This document shows positions 9,041-17,286 of a DNA stretch of 64,000 nucleotides, piece after piece (the stretch's first letter is position 1; every line of letters starts with the position of its first letter). The DNA comes from Methanothrix soehngenii GP6. GTDB lineage: Archaea; Halobacteriota; Methanosarcinia; Methanotrichales; Methanotrichaceae. Both the position numbers and the translations under genes were made by a program. Location: contig NC_015416.1 in the NCBI RefSeq assembly GCF_000204415.1, forward strand, positions 186,001 through 250,000, written 5' to 3'. Below the pieces are notes generated by a model that saw nothing but the letters and a program-made list of their open reading frames with translations, was not told the origin of the DNA and ran no database searches.

Positions 9041-9745
9041 TTATCTATCCAGGCTTTTGCATCCCTTCCATCTTTTTTTAAGGGTAGGAATCATTCTTCG
9101 AACCTCTTTTTGGTAATTAATATATTCCTGGCCAAACTGTTTGATGAGCCTGCTCTCCCAGTGAACTGATCCCATGAAAAGATAAGCCGTAGTCAGGAGA
9201 TATACCAGCAATAGGTTCTCAGTCATGAAGGGGGTGAGCCATATGAGCAGAAAGCCAGAGAGAAGAAATGGATCGCGAATCCAGCAATATATCCCTCGAA
9301 TTCCCAGGGCAAATTCGCCCGAGCTGTGCCCTTCGCCAAGCTGAGCGCGTATCAGGAAACGGTGTGGGGCATCCAGAAAAGCCCTCAAAGAAGCCAGTCC
9401 AACCACAATCTGGGCGGCAAATGCCAGCCAGATCCATGGACTGGGCAGGATATAGATCAACTGGCCGGGAAAGAAGAACAGAATCACAGCCAGAGGGAGA
9501 ATGGTGATAGCAGCCACCGCAGAGAAAAAGATCGGATACCAGGGGTCGACCTTAGAGCCGAAATGAGCCTTTGCAATCCTTTTGGCGGGCAAGCTGGCAA
9601 GAAAGCTATGCAGTGCTGCAAAGCCAATTAGATAAATGACCGGATAAAGCGATGTGCTATCGATAGGCATGACCTCCATTTGCTTTGAATATTTATGCTC
9701 ATACCAATCGCTCAAGTGATTAATTGCTCTATCGGTCAGCGTCAT
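9041..9745 (-). CDS. NnrU/isoprenylcysteine methyltransferase-like membrane protein
   Basis: 234 aa with about six hydrophobic segments. The C-terminal half has the arrangement of membrane methyltransferases of the ICMT/phospholipid-methyltransferase/NnrU group: GIRGIYCWIRDP (R-x-P-type loop), a hydrophobic hairpin, then the E-x-x-L-x-x-x-F-G-x-E-Y-x-x-Y pattern (WESRLIKQFGQEYINYQKEV) expected near the SAM site. The substrate cannot be read from sequence. In-frame ATGs at 9679 and 9670 are alternative starts, and no ribosome site decides. Confidence 0.65.
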   Translation of the reverse strand: MTLTDRAINHLSDWYEHKYSKQMEVMPIDSTSLYPVIYLIGFAALHSFLASLPAKRIAKAHFGSKVDPWYPIFFSAVAAITILPLAVILFFFPGQLIYILPSPWIWLAFAAQIVVGLASLRAFLDAPHRFLIRAQLGEGHSSGEFALGIRGIYCWIRDPFLLSGFLLIWLTPFMTENLLLVYLLTTAYLFMGSVHWESRLIKQFGQEYINYQKEVRRMIPTLKKRWKGCKSLDR

Positions 9746-9907
9746 TAGAGGGCTGCGCTATAGTAGCAAGCCAATCGATTACCACCCTATTCGTAATTGT
9801 CCAATTGCCGATTGGCCTGTTGTTGCGGCAGGGATTTATATCTTGAAAAATGATACACGAAAGATACAATAAAGCAATGAACTCAGTAAATTGAGAAAAG
9901 GCTCTTT

Positions 9908-10399
9908 ATGATTTTTAAAATGCCCTCGATGAAAAAGCAGGAGTACGACCGGCTGATAGAAGAGGAGTTTATCTGTCGCATAGCCTTTAATGGGGAGAGC
10001 CATCCCCATGTAGCCCCGTTCCTGTACGTATTCGATGGCAAGTTCATGTATTTCCTGTCCACAAAATATGGCAAGAAAGTCCTTCACTTCAGGAAGAATC
10101 CCGCGGTTACAGTGGAGGTTGAGAGATACAGCCCGGACCTCTCCAGCTTTTCATTCGTCGCCCTGCCCGGAAGGCTGGTGGAGGTAGAGGACCCTGAAAC
10201 CAAGTCCCTTGTGAGAGAGAGGTTTGTGGAGCTGATCCAGAAGAAAAACCTCTCCTCCAATGTGCTATCAGCCCTGGGGCATTCTCCAGATGAACCTGTA
10301 GAGGCATTGCTCACCGAGGGTCGCAACAGCGTCTGGAAGCTGGTTGGTGTTAAAATGGGAAATATCTCTGGTTTGAAGCACTCGGATGGATCAAAATGA
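9908..10399 (+). CDS. Pyridoxamine 5'-phosphate oxidase-family flavoprotein
   Basis: 163 aa split-barrel protein. The N-terminal EYDRLIEEEFICRIAFNG, then PHVAPFLYVFDGKFMYFLST and KVLHFRKNPAVTVEVE, follow the FMN/F420-binding pattern of small PNPOx-like proteins in archaea. The likely role is an FMN- or F420-dependent reductase; the substrate is unknown. An ATG at 9923 is an alternative start. Its 3' end overlaps the convergent photolyase gene by 9 bp. Confidence 0.78.
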   Translation: MIFKMPSMKKQEYDRLIEEEFICRIAFNGESHPHVAPFLYVFDGKFMYFLSTKYGKKVLHFRKNPAVTVEVERYSPDLSSFSFVALPGRLVEVEDPETKSLVRERFVELIQKKNLSSNVLSALGHSPDEPVEALLTEGRNSVWKLVGVKMGNISGLKHSDGSK

Positions 10400-11728
10400 A
10401 TTGATCTTCTCGATGTAGGCCTTGATATCGAACTTGGTTTTTGCTCCATTGTAGCTCATGTAGCGCACCTTGCCGAAGATCGGCCTCTCCTTCCAGGCAC
10501 GATCGTGCACTCCCCCAATAGACCAGGCGATCCCAGTATATCCGTTGGGGTCCCTTCCGTCCAGCTCGTATCTATTGTTAAGGTATATGGCAATATCCAT
10601 GGCCTCTGCAGGAGAAGAAGTCCACTCCAAGATCTTCTTCGCCCAGTACATCCTCATGTATCCGTGCATCTTCCCCCGGCAGACCATCTCCGTCTGGGCC
10701 GCATTCCATAATTCGTCATTGGTCTTTGCTTCCTCCAGCTCCTTGATGCTGTACAGGTATTCGCGCGGATCGTTCTCATGCTGCCTTAAGGTCTCCTGCG
10801 CCCAGTTGGGAAAGCCCTGCACAGAGTCGTAGTGAGGATTATAGTAGCAGAAGTTATCTGCCAGCTCGCGTCGCACCACCAGCTCCTCCAGGAACGGGCT
10901 GGAATCGGTCATGCCAGACAGCGCCATCAGGGCCACCCTCTGAGCGGATATCTGGCCGAAATGAAGGTAGAATGAGAGGCCTGACTGGCCGTTTTTCACT
11001 GGATTGTTCCGATCAGAGTCATAGAGAACAAGCCCCTGATCGATGAACTCATTCAGATGCTTCTTCGCCGCCCTCTCCCCAGGCTGTGCCCAACTCATAT
11101 CGGAGATATGATCCGCTCTGATCGCCATCTCTGCTCCCCTCCAATCGTTGTCCACTGCCTCCGGCCAGGGGAAGGGGTGAGCTTTGAGCGCAGGAAAGTC
11201 CGTCAAGTACTCATCCAGGAGACGGTGGATCTTCGGCCGGAAGCTGTATGCCGCCCACTCCTGCTTTAGAGAAGCCTGCCAGCAGGGGACGATGTTGTGG
11301 CCATCAACCTCATAGCATGGAATATTGACCTCTTTAGCTATTGATCTTTGCCAGATCATCTTTATTCGCAGAGGAGAGAAGTCCGAGACCAGGATTCCTG
11401 CTTCATGAGATTGGAGAAACTGCGGGATCTCTTTTGCTGGATCTCCAGAGAGCAGATAGAGTGGGATATTCAATTCAGCAAGATCAGTCTCCACCTCTTC
11501 CAGCCCTTTAAGCATGAACTTATATTGAGAGCTTGTTGCCTCCAGGAACTGGGGCGAGATGCAGAAGAGCACCGCCAGGGGAGACTTTTCTCTTATGGCC
11601 AGTTCCTGAGCAAATAGCAAAGGCCAGTTATCAGCCACCCGCTGCTCTCTGCTCATCCAGTAAAATACAGCACCTTTTCTCTCTTTAGCCCAGACCAGCA
11701 CTCTGGCTCTCTTAGGATTTACTGGCAT
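10391..11728 (-). CDS. phr: Class II CPD photolyase
   Basis: 445 aa deoxyribodipyrimidine photolyase, which splits cyclobutane pyrimidine dimers using light and FADH-. The N-terminal Rossmann-like antenna domain starts around GAVFYWMSREQRVADNWPLL. The class II signatures of the FAD domain are clear: TEMVCRGKMHGYMRMYWAKK, NRYELDGRDPNGYTGIAWSI and GGVHDRAWKERPIFGKVRYM near the C-terminus. Length is normal for class II enzymes of Methanosarcinales. It ends against the convergent PNPOx-like gene and starts near the IS110 element. Confidence 0.95.
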   Translation of the reverse strand: MPVNPKRARVLVWAKERKGAVFYWMSREQRVADNWPLLFAQELAIREKSPLAVLFCISPQFLEATSSQYKFMLKGLEEVETDLAELNIPLYLLSGDPAKEIPQFLQSHEAGILVSDFSPLRIKMIWQRSIAKEVNIPCYEVDGHNIVPCWQASLKQEWAAYSFRPKIHRLLDEYLTDFPALKAHPFPWPEAVDNDWRGAEMAIRADHISDMSWAQPGERAAKKHLNEFIDQGLVLYDSDRNNPVKNGQSGLSFYLHFGQISAQRVALMALSGMTDSSPFLEELVVRRELADNFCYYNPHYDSVQGFPNWAQETLRQHENDPREYLYSIKELEEAKTNDELWNAAQTEMVCRGKMHGYMRMYWAKKILEWTSSPAEAMDIAIYLNNRYELDGRDPNGYTGIAWSIGGVHDRAWKERPIFGKVRYMSYNGAKTKFDIKAYIEKINSF

Positions 11729-12020
11729 TGTCCATATCCTCCATCTCCTTGATGATGACTTCTCTGCTGTATGATGATCTCTCCTTCAAGTATGATGATC
11801 TTTCTCTTCTTTTATTCACTATAGCTGCCGGTCTTATCTTGCTGCCGGCCGGGTCTTGCGCCGCATGGCATATTATATTCTCTAACCAGATAACAATCTC
11901 GAAATCTAGTTAAACTAAGCTGCCCATATTCCGAAGCATAATTGAAACGCCCATGAGCCCAGGCAGGGGCTCACACGTGACGGATGGAAAACCAGATATT
12001 TTAATCCGTCCATGTTAAGT

Positions 12021-12167
12021 CTGATATGGGCAGTGAAGGCTGACAAGTTTATGGGACGCTTGATCCCGCGATTGAAACCAGCCAATATCCCTCGAATACG
12101 GGACTGCGTCATAGAACGCGTATGGGAAATTATCCCATATAAGGGAATGATCATCTGCCCATATCAG
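12021..12167 (+). ncRNA. Candidate IS110 bridge RNA region (copy 1)
   Basis: About 150 bp directly upstream of the IS110 transposase, bounded by CTGATATGGGCAG (12021-12033) and its reverse complement CTGCCCATATCAG (12155-12167). Inside are further hairpins, such as GGGA/TCCC around 12054-12067 and ATGGGA/TCCCAT around 12122-12138. The second IS110 copy (53688-53830) has the same boundary repeats, the same GTGAAGGC after the first one and AAGGGAA before the last, but different hairpin sequences. IS110-group elements encode their guide (bridge) RNA in this upstream end, so this is the probable bridge RNA; transcription is not shown. Confidence 0.6.
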
Positions 12168-12179
12168 GCAGAGACATAT

Positions 12180-13499
12180 ATGAAAAAACGAAGAGAAAGA
12201 GTTTGCGGTGCAGATGTCCATAAAGATCTGATCGTTGCCACAATAACTGGCGACGAAGTGCCGTCGATTCGAGAGAATTTTGGGACAACAAAATCCGAGC
12301 TTGATAGATTCAGAAACTGGCTTGCAGACAACAAATGCGAACAGGTTGCATTTGAAGCTACAGGAGTCTATTGGATCCCGATTTATGATGTTCTGAGCCG
12401 AACCATAGATACCATTGTTGCCAATCCGCTGCAGATAAAGTCCATTCCAAACGATAAATCAGATTCAAAAGATTCAAAGCGTATTGCAACTCTGTGCTTG
12501 AATAATCAAATCAAGAGATCTCGGGTTTTTTCCGATGAAGACCGAGAGCTCAGGAACCTAACGCGAGCCAGGTCAGGATATGTCAAGACACGAACTCAGT
12601 TCAAGAATCGGATACACAAATATCTCTCATCAAACGGCATTAAACTCAGCTCTTCTATGGACGACATATTCTGCAAATCAGGAACACATATCATAAGAGG
12701 TCTGGCTGAAGACAAGCCCGTCGAAGAGATCCTGAAAGGCATACCCTCCGGAAAGATCAGGAAAAAGCAAGACGAGATCAGATCAGCACTTGCCAATGAA
12801 CTGAGCGAGACAAATCGAATGCTGATCAGCGATTCTCTTGAAATCATGGACAATGTCGAATCCAAAATAGAGAAGACAAGCCTAAACATTCTGAAAAAGA
12901 TTCAAAATAAGAGCAAGGATCTGGCTATCGTTATGTCCATTCCTGGAATCGCATTTATCTCAGGTTCGGTCATCCTGTCAGAGATCGGAAATTACAGAGA
13001 TTTTCAGACCCCTGAACAGCTGGCGAAATGGTGTGGCCTCAATCCTGGAGAAAATGAATCTGCCGGCAAAAAGAGGAAATGCGGGATCACAAAGCGCGGT
13101 TCCAAGTATATCCGAGTTGTACTTGTCGAGGCTGCCCAGACAATAGCTAATATGAAAAATACAGGGCTGTCCAGATTCTACAAGAGGCTGAGCAAAAAGA
13201 AGGAGCACAATGTGGCAATCGTTGCCGTAGCCAGGAAACTCATCTGTCTGATTTATCATCTTCTGATCAACCAGGAGTTCTATCAAGAGGTTGATTGCAG
13301 AAAGAGGAAAAAAGGTCGAAATGAGTCCTGCCATGAACCTTCTTTGAAGGATGAGCATCTGACGGATAAGGTAGCTGCAATTGTAGATGCCTTTTATGGA
13401 ATGAGCGATAGTAGCCGGAAGAAGGCTCTCTTGCGAGCGCTTGAAGATATTTCTGTGAACAAGCCCGACCAGAAAAGGTCATCTGATGGAGGTGGATAG
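12180..13499 (+). CDS. IS110-family transposase
   Basis: 439 aa from the ATG at 12180. The N-terminal RuvC-like DEDD domain shows CGADVHKD, FEATGVYW and SDSKDSKRIA. The C-terminal transposase-20 domain has SIPGIAFISGSVILSEIGNY and GLNPGENESAGKKRK with the catalytic-serine region. The reading frame runs upstream to 12012 through the non-coding leader, which I regard as chance because it crosses the repeats shared with copy 2. No terminal inverted repeats are expected for this family and none were found. The gene appears intact. Confidence 0.92.
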   Translation: MKKRRERVCGADVHKDLIVATITGDEVPSIRENFGTTKSELDRFRNWLADNKCEQVAFEATGVYWIPIYDVLSRTIDTIVANPLQIKSIPNDKSDSKDSKRIATLCLNNQIKRSRVFSDEDRELRNLTRARSGYVKTRTQFKNRIHKYLSSNGIKLSSSMDDIFCKSGTHIIRGLAEDKPVEEILKGIPSGKIRKKQDEIRSALANELSETNRMLISDSLEIMDNVESKIEKTSLNILKKIQNKSKDLAIVMSIPGIAFISGSVILSEIGNYRDFQTPEQLAKWCGLNPGENESAGKKRKCGITKRGSKYIRVVLVEAAQTIANMKNTGLSRFYKRLSKKKEHNVAIVAVARKLICLIYHLLINQEFYQEVDCRKRKKGRNESCHEPSLKDEHLTDKVAAIVDAFYGMSDSSRKKALLRALEDISVNKPDQKRSSDGGG

Positions 13500-13517
13500 C
13501 TAGCCTCTTGCATTTGA

Positions 13518-13525
13518 TTTTTTTT
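13518..13525 (+). terminator. Oligo-T terminator after IS110 transposase
   Basis: Run of eight T residues 18 bases after the transposase stop, the usual archaeal intrinsic termination signal. Confidence 0.5.
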
Positions 13526-13605
13526 GGTTTTCCATGGGAAACTTGGATTCGGAATGCATGTTTAAAAGAGCGATATTAGTTAAGAAAAACAAGGAGATGG
13601 CTTAA

Positions 13606-14625
13606 GTGACCGATGTATTAGCAGCCTGGAACGTTAGAGAAGAGGACTTCCCCGTGAATGGCGACCTCTGCGATCAGATAAAGGGCCTGCTCAAGTATGC
13701 TGTTTTAGCTCCATCCGGGCCCAACACTCAGCCCTGGAAGCTGGCAATTGATGGAAACGAGGTATCAGTAATTGCGGACTTTGACCGTGCTTTGCCCAAC
13801 GTTGACCCCTCCAACAGGACTCTTTATCTCAGCCACGGCTGCCTTCTGGCTAATATCCTCATGGCAGCGGAACACTTCGGCTTTGGATATGATGTTTCAT
13901 GCCTTCCTGATGGCCCTTCAGGCGAGAGGACCGCGGCTATAAAGCTGAAAGGATCGGCCGGCAAAAAAAAGCTTCCCGATCTGTTCAGTCAGATAACCAG
14001 ACGTCATACAAACAGAAAGGAGTTTGAGAAGAGAGCAATAGAGGATGCAAAGCTCAGGGAATTGAAGGCCTGCGTGAAAAGGGATGGATTTGATCTGAAT
14101 ATCCTGATCGATGAAGCCGGCAAGTCGGCGATGTCCGAGATCCTCGCCCAGTCTCATAAGATCCAGCTGGGGAATAAAGCCTTCAGAAAGGAGCTGGCAA
14201 GCTGGGTGAGGTCCAATACGGGAGGAGAAAAGGACGGTCTGCCAGGCTATTCGTTTGGCTATTCGGATTTCCAGTCCTACTTCGGAGCATTCGTCTTCGG
14301 GACCTTTGATATGTCTACATCCCGGGCGAGGGTTGAGACCGCTTATATGAAGGCCTCGCCAGCGGTAGGAGTTCTATCAACCGATCAGGACGATATGATG
14401 ACCTGGCTTAAAGCAGGATTCCTCTTTGAGATCCTGTTTCTTAAGGCCACGGAGATGGATGTCAGGTTTGATCTATTCAGCCAGCCCATAGCCATTCCCG
14501 AGCTTAGGGAGGATATGGCAAGGATATTGAAGGTGAAATATCCTCAGCTGCTCATCCGCATGGGTTATGCAGAGCCGAGCAAGCACACGCCCAGAAGGCC
14601 GCTGGAAGAGGTTTTATTACCCTGA
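13606..14625 (+). CDS. Nitroreductase/Acg-like protein
   Basis: 339 aa starting at GTG, preceded by AAGGAGATGG. The N-terminal segment AVLAPSGPNTQPWKLAI is the nitroreductase FMN-site signature, and ITRRHTNRKEF matches the Acg/Rv3131-type subgroup, which has two nitroreductase-like halves. The C-terminal KAGFLFEILFLKATEMDVRF and YPQLLIRMGYAE complete the fold. Acg-type proteins are often poor reductases and may sequester flavin, so activity is uncertain. It follows the IS110 element but has its own ribosome site. Confidence 0.82.
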   Translation: MTDVLAAWNVREEDFPVNGDLCDQIKGLLKYAVLAPSGPNTQPWKLAIDGNEVSVIADFDRALPNVDPSNRTLYLSHGCLLANILMAAEHFGFGYDVSCLPDGPSGERTAAIKLKGSAGKKKLPDLFSQITRRHTNRKEFEKRAIEDAKLRELKACVKRDGFDLNILIDEAGKSAMSEILAQSHKIQLGNKAFRKELASWVRSNTGGEKDGLPGYSFGYSDFQSYFGAFVFGTFDMSTSRARVETAYMKASPAVGVLSTDQDDMMTWLKAGFLFEILFLKATEMDVRFDLFSQPIAIPELREDMARILKVKYPQLLIRMGYAEPSKHTPRRPLEEVLLP

Positions 14626-14693
14626 CTGGTAATAGCCAGCCGGATATGCAGGATCAAATCCCGCCTGCTATCATTTTCCAGGGATGATTTGCT

Positions 14694-14840
14694 TCAAATC
14701 GATTTGAGCTGCTCATCTATTTTTTTAATCTGATTGGCGCATTCCGCCAGCTTCATCAGCAGAAAGCGGCGCTCGGCCATCAGCTTATTCTTCTGAAACA
14801 GCAGCGAGTATGATGCTTTTTTCCGGCCATTTGCTTCCAT
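14694..14840 (-). CDS. Small charged helical protein, 48 aa
   Basis: Starts MEANGRKKASYSLLFQKNK and ends KKIDEQLKSI; almost entirely helical with heptad-like leucine spacing and strong charge, so probably a short coiled coil. GACGGGAAAA precedes the ATG. It lies 10 bp downstream of the 48-aa membrane gene and on the same strand, forming the last gene of a three-gene operon of tiny proteins. No family recognised. Confidence 0.6.
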   Translation of the reverse strand: MEANGRKKASYSLLFQKNKLMAERRFLLMKLAECANQIKKIDEQLKSI

Positions 14841-14850
14841 TTTTCCCGTC

Positions 14851-14997
14851 CTACCATCCAGCCCTTAGCATAACAGCCGCAAGACCTATGCCGATGAATG
14901 CTCCCAGGCTGAGGAATATCTCAACCAGATGGGTATTTTTCGATCCATAATTCTGGTTGACAAGGACATCATAAAGGTCCCTAAAGTATCTCTTCAT
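14851..14997 (-). CDS. Small membrane protein, 48 aa
   Basis: The N-terminal half is polar and aromatic (KRYFRDLYDVLVNQNYGS). The C-terminal half is one membrane helix (EIFLSLGAFIGIGLAAVML) ending in RAGW. Its ATG overlaps the stop of the upstream 74-aa gene as ATGA, strong evidence that both are translated and coupled. Middle gene of the tiny-gene operon; function unknown. Confidence 0.65.
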   Translation of the reverse strand: MKRYFRDLYDVLVNQNYGSKNTHLVEIFLSLGAFIGIGLAAVMLRAGW

Positions 14998-15218
14998 TGG
15001 AATGCCCCCATTCTGGCCATTATATCCATGGAGAGGACGGATCCAAATATCAATACAGTCAAGGCCAGTGCGAATAAGATCTCATCTGCTTGCCGGATGC
15101 TGTCTGCCTGAGCTCTCACGTAGCCTGCTTTAGGGCCAAACAGCCTGGCCCCAATTCCAGAGAACTCATAATGCTCATTAGGCCTATAGTTTTTGCTTAT
15201 TTCATCTCTTCCGATCAT
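14994..15218 (-). CDS. Small single-pass membrane protein, 74 aa
   Basis: A soluble ~45-residue N-terminal part (DEISKNYRPNEHYEFSGIGA) is followed by one membrane segment (EILFALALTVLIFGSVLSMD) near the C-terminus. First gene of the operon 15218 to 14694; the stop overlaps the next start (ATGA). The size and single helix recall small subunits of methanogen membrane complexes, but I see no specific match to MtrB, MtrF or MtrG. Function unknown. Confidence 0.62.
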   Translation of the reverse strand: MIGRDEISKNYRPNEHYEFSGIGARLFGPKAGYVRAQADSIRQADEILFALALTVLIFGSVLSMDIMARMGAFQ

Positions 15219-15603
15219 TTTCTACTTCCCGAAAGGATTTGACGCCGCGCTTTTAGCCTTCAATCCGTCAGAATATTCGATTCTCCATCGATGGAGAAGC
15301 AGGGACTCCAACGCGGCCAATATCATTAAGAGACCGGCAATCTCTTATGCGGCCCATCCTTCCAATTCAGGTTGTTTTTATAAGTCTATTCCATCCAATT
15401 CGATAACGCTATGCAGCGATCGAACATTCAACACCCAACCCAGATCAAACAGGATTGGGTCTTACAGTCCCGGTTTACTTATAGATGCATCTAAGGACGC
15501 ATCGCTGCCGTGCTCCCTACTAAAAATGGAACTGCTGAGCTTCGACATGTTATTCAGTCTCAGCACAACCTATATTAATTTTGCTGTCGAAAGCCAGGTG
15601 TGC
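15219..15603. other. Intergenic region without recognised gene
   Basis: 385 bp between the divergent tiny-gene operon and the DDN-like gene. A frame continuous with the downstream gene crosses it, but the translation has no family character and the composition is AT-rich, so I regard it as non-coding. Promoters for both directions must lie here. Confidence 0.5.
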
Positions 15604-16074
15604 ATGCTTAAATCAATTCAAAGAGCTTTATTCAGAATATTCAATAGCTATATAATTGTGCCCGCTTTTCAGAGGAACCTTGGCAAATACATTTCAAATC
15701 CCATTATAGGCAATATCATGGTCATCAAAACGAGAGGCAGGAAGACCGGGAAGACTCGCTTCACCCCTGTGTACCACGCTCTGATCGGCGAGAGCATTTA
15801 CTGCTACCAGGGCAAGCATCTAAAGGGCCAATGGTATCTGAATGTTCTGGCGAATCCTGATGTAGAGGTTCTCCTGCCAAGCGGCACTCTGAAAGGAATT
15901 GCAGAAGAGGTGAGCGATCCAAAAGAGGCTGCCTATGCCATCCGGCAGATATTGAAGAGCAGTGGAGTCTGGGCATTTCTGTATGGATTCAATCCATTCA
16001 CCATCGAGGATGCAGTTTTGGAAAAGAAGGTGCAAAAAATGCCCGTGATCAGGATCAAGAGGGCGATAAAATAA
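15604..16074 (+). CDS. F420H2-dependent (DDN-type) nitroreductase-family protein
   Basis: 156 aa from the ATG at 15604. The family core reads VIKTRGRKTGKTRFTPVYH, then WYLNVLANPDVEVLLPSGT, the pattern of deazaflavin-dependent nitroreductase/quinone reductase proteins that bind F420. Members reduce quinones or other lipophilic acceptors with F420H2; the exact acceptor is unknown here. F420 is abundant in methanogens, so the role is plausible. The frame extends upstream without family similarity. Confidence 0.82.
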   Translation: MLKSIQRALFRIFNSYIIVPAFQRNLGKYISNPIIGNIMVIKTRGRKTGKTRFTPVYHALIGESIYCYQGKHLKGQWYLNVLANPDVEVLLPSGTLKGIAEEVSDPKEAAYAIRQILKSSGVWAFLYGFNPFTIEDAVLEKKVQKMPVIRIKRAIK

Positions 16075-16293
16075 TTTGCAGCGACCATTTTGCCGTTTCT
16101 CTATAATTCCCTCGCTTATACCCTCCGCTCTGGCATTCCTGCCCCAAGCCGGATCAATTCCGCCAGATCGCTATTTGTTGCATGCCCATCATGCTTTCGA
16201 TCATAAATAATGCCATCATGAAACTCATCACATGCCTTATTCCAGATAAGCTTTTAATAAGATTGACAGCATTTGTTAATAGGTGTTTTTGAT

Positions 16294-16692
16294 ATGTCCA
16301 ATAATGATAAGATATCTATAGACACGAACAGAGATGTGTCGCCTTTCCTGACCCCAGCAATCAAATGTCTCGCTGCAATCATGCTGCTTCTCATTCTGTC
16401 AATTCCAGTCCTCGCTCACTCTCCTTCCCAGGTCCTCCTCGCTTATGATAATACGAATCAGACATTGAATGCGACCGTAACCCATACCTCAACAAATCCC
16501 AGCCACTACGTCCGGGAGGTTGTAGTGCAGAAAAATGGCGATGATGTCCTGAGAAAAGAATACGCTAACCAGACTGCTGCCAACACCTTCAGCTATTACT
16601 ATCAGATTAATGCCACTGCAGGAGACATCCTTAAGGCAACGGCCTATTGCAGCATCTCCGGCAGCAGATCAGCCCAGATAAAAGTGCAGTGA
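16294..16692 (+). CDS. Exported or membrane-anchored protein
   Basis: 132 aa from the ATG at 16294, which has AGGTG eight bases upstream. The N-terminal ~25 residues are polar, then a membrane segment (CLAAIMLLLILSIPVLAHS) is followed by a ~90-residue beta-rich domain with several N-x-T/S sequons (NQTLNATVTHTSTNPSHYV). The helix could be a cleavable signal or an anchor. The outside domain resembles small immunoglobulin-like proteins; no specific function. Confidence 0.65.
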   Translation: MSNNDKISIDTNRDVSPFLTPAIKCLAAIMLLLILSIPVLAHSPSQVLLAYDNTNQTLNATVTHTSTNPSHYVREVVVQKNGDDVLRKEYANQTAANTFSYYYQINATAGDILKATAYCSISGSRSAQIKVQ

Positions 16693-16695
16693 AAA

Positions 16696-17148
16696 TCAAT
16701 TCTCTGCCGCCTTTCTCGCCTGGACCGCCAGCCCCCTTTTAATCTGCATCATCTCCTCAGGCGCGAGGACGGCTGTGCCCGTGGCTAAAAGCCGATCCTG
16801 CGAGTCAACAACCAAAACCTCCTCACCGGATCGAATCTCCGGGTCGACGGCAATGACGTGCCTGGCGAATAGATTGCCACCTTTGGCGATGAATGGCGCA
16901 GCATCATCCGAGGCCACCACTCGAAGCCTAGGGCTGCAGAACAGATCATGCAGCCTCTTTGCGCCGATCATGCTCAGGGTCAGGAGGTTGTCCCTTGCTC
17001 GGACAGTGGCCACCCTCTCCTCTTCCCAGTAGAGATATCTCAGCCGGCGAGTCTTGGAGAGGCTGTATGTCGTGCCATCGGGAAAGAGGGCACTGCCCGA
17101 GCCCCTGCCAAATTGGTAGTCAGCGATAGTCCTCGCTCTTATAAGCAT
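16696..17148 (-). CDS. PUA-domain protein (archaeosine TGT C-terminus-like)
   Basis: 150 aa from the ATG at 17148, preceded by AAAGGTAAT; a TTG 24 bases upstream gives 158 aa. The N-terminal ~75 residues (DYQFGRGSGSALFPDGTTYS) match the C2-type domain preceding PUA in archaeosine tRNA-guanine transglycosylases. The C-terminal ~75 residues form a PUA RNA-binding domain (GGNLFARHVIAVDPEIRSGE and GTAVLAPEEM). Such stand-alone proteins probably bind tRNA or rRNA, possibly assisting base modification. Convergent with the exported-protein gene, 3 bp apart. Confidence 0.8.
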   Translation of the reverse strand: MLIRARTIADYQFGRGSGSALFPDGTTYSLSKTRRLRYLYWEEERVATVRARDNLLTLSMIGAKRLHDLFCSPRLRVVASDDAAPFIAKGGNLFARHVIAVDPEIRSGEEVLVVDSQDRLLATGTAVLAPEEMMQIKRGLAVQARKAAEN

Positions 17149-17286
17149 CCAGATTACCTTTGCAGGAGGCAATAAAAGAGTTATGGTGCCAGTGCCAGAG
17201 CTTCATATCTCGGGCTCATACCATAATCTATTTTGCCCTCCTCAGTAAACACCACCCATCTCGCTAATTAGCACCGGTGATTCGAT

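Noticed and set aside
11729-12000. Plus-strand 61-codon ORF after the photolyase start and a short imperfect repeat of TATGATGATCT
   Set aside because: Low-complexity, no ribosome site or family; treated as promoter-side DNA of the photolyase. A third partial CTGCCCATAT at about 11930 was noted but does not define an element end.
12012-12179. N-terminal extension of the IS110 transposase through its leader
   Set aside because: The open frame crosses the inverted repeats and hairpins shared with the other IS110 copy, where the frame is not kept.
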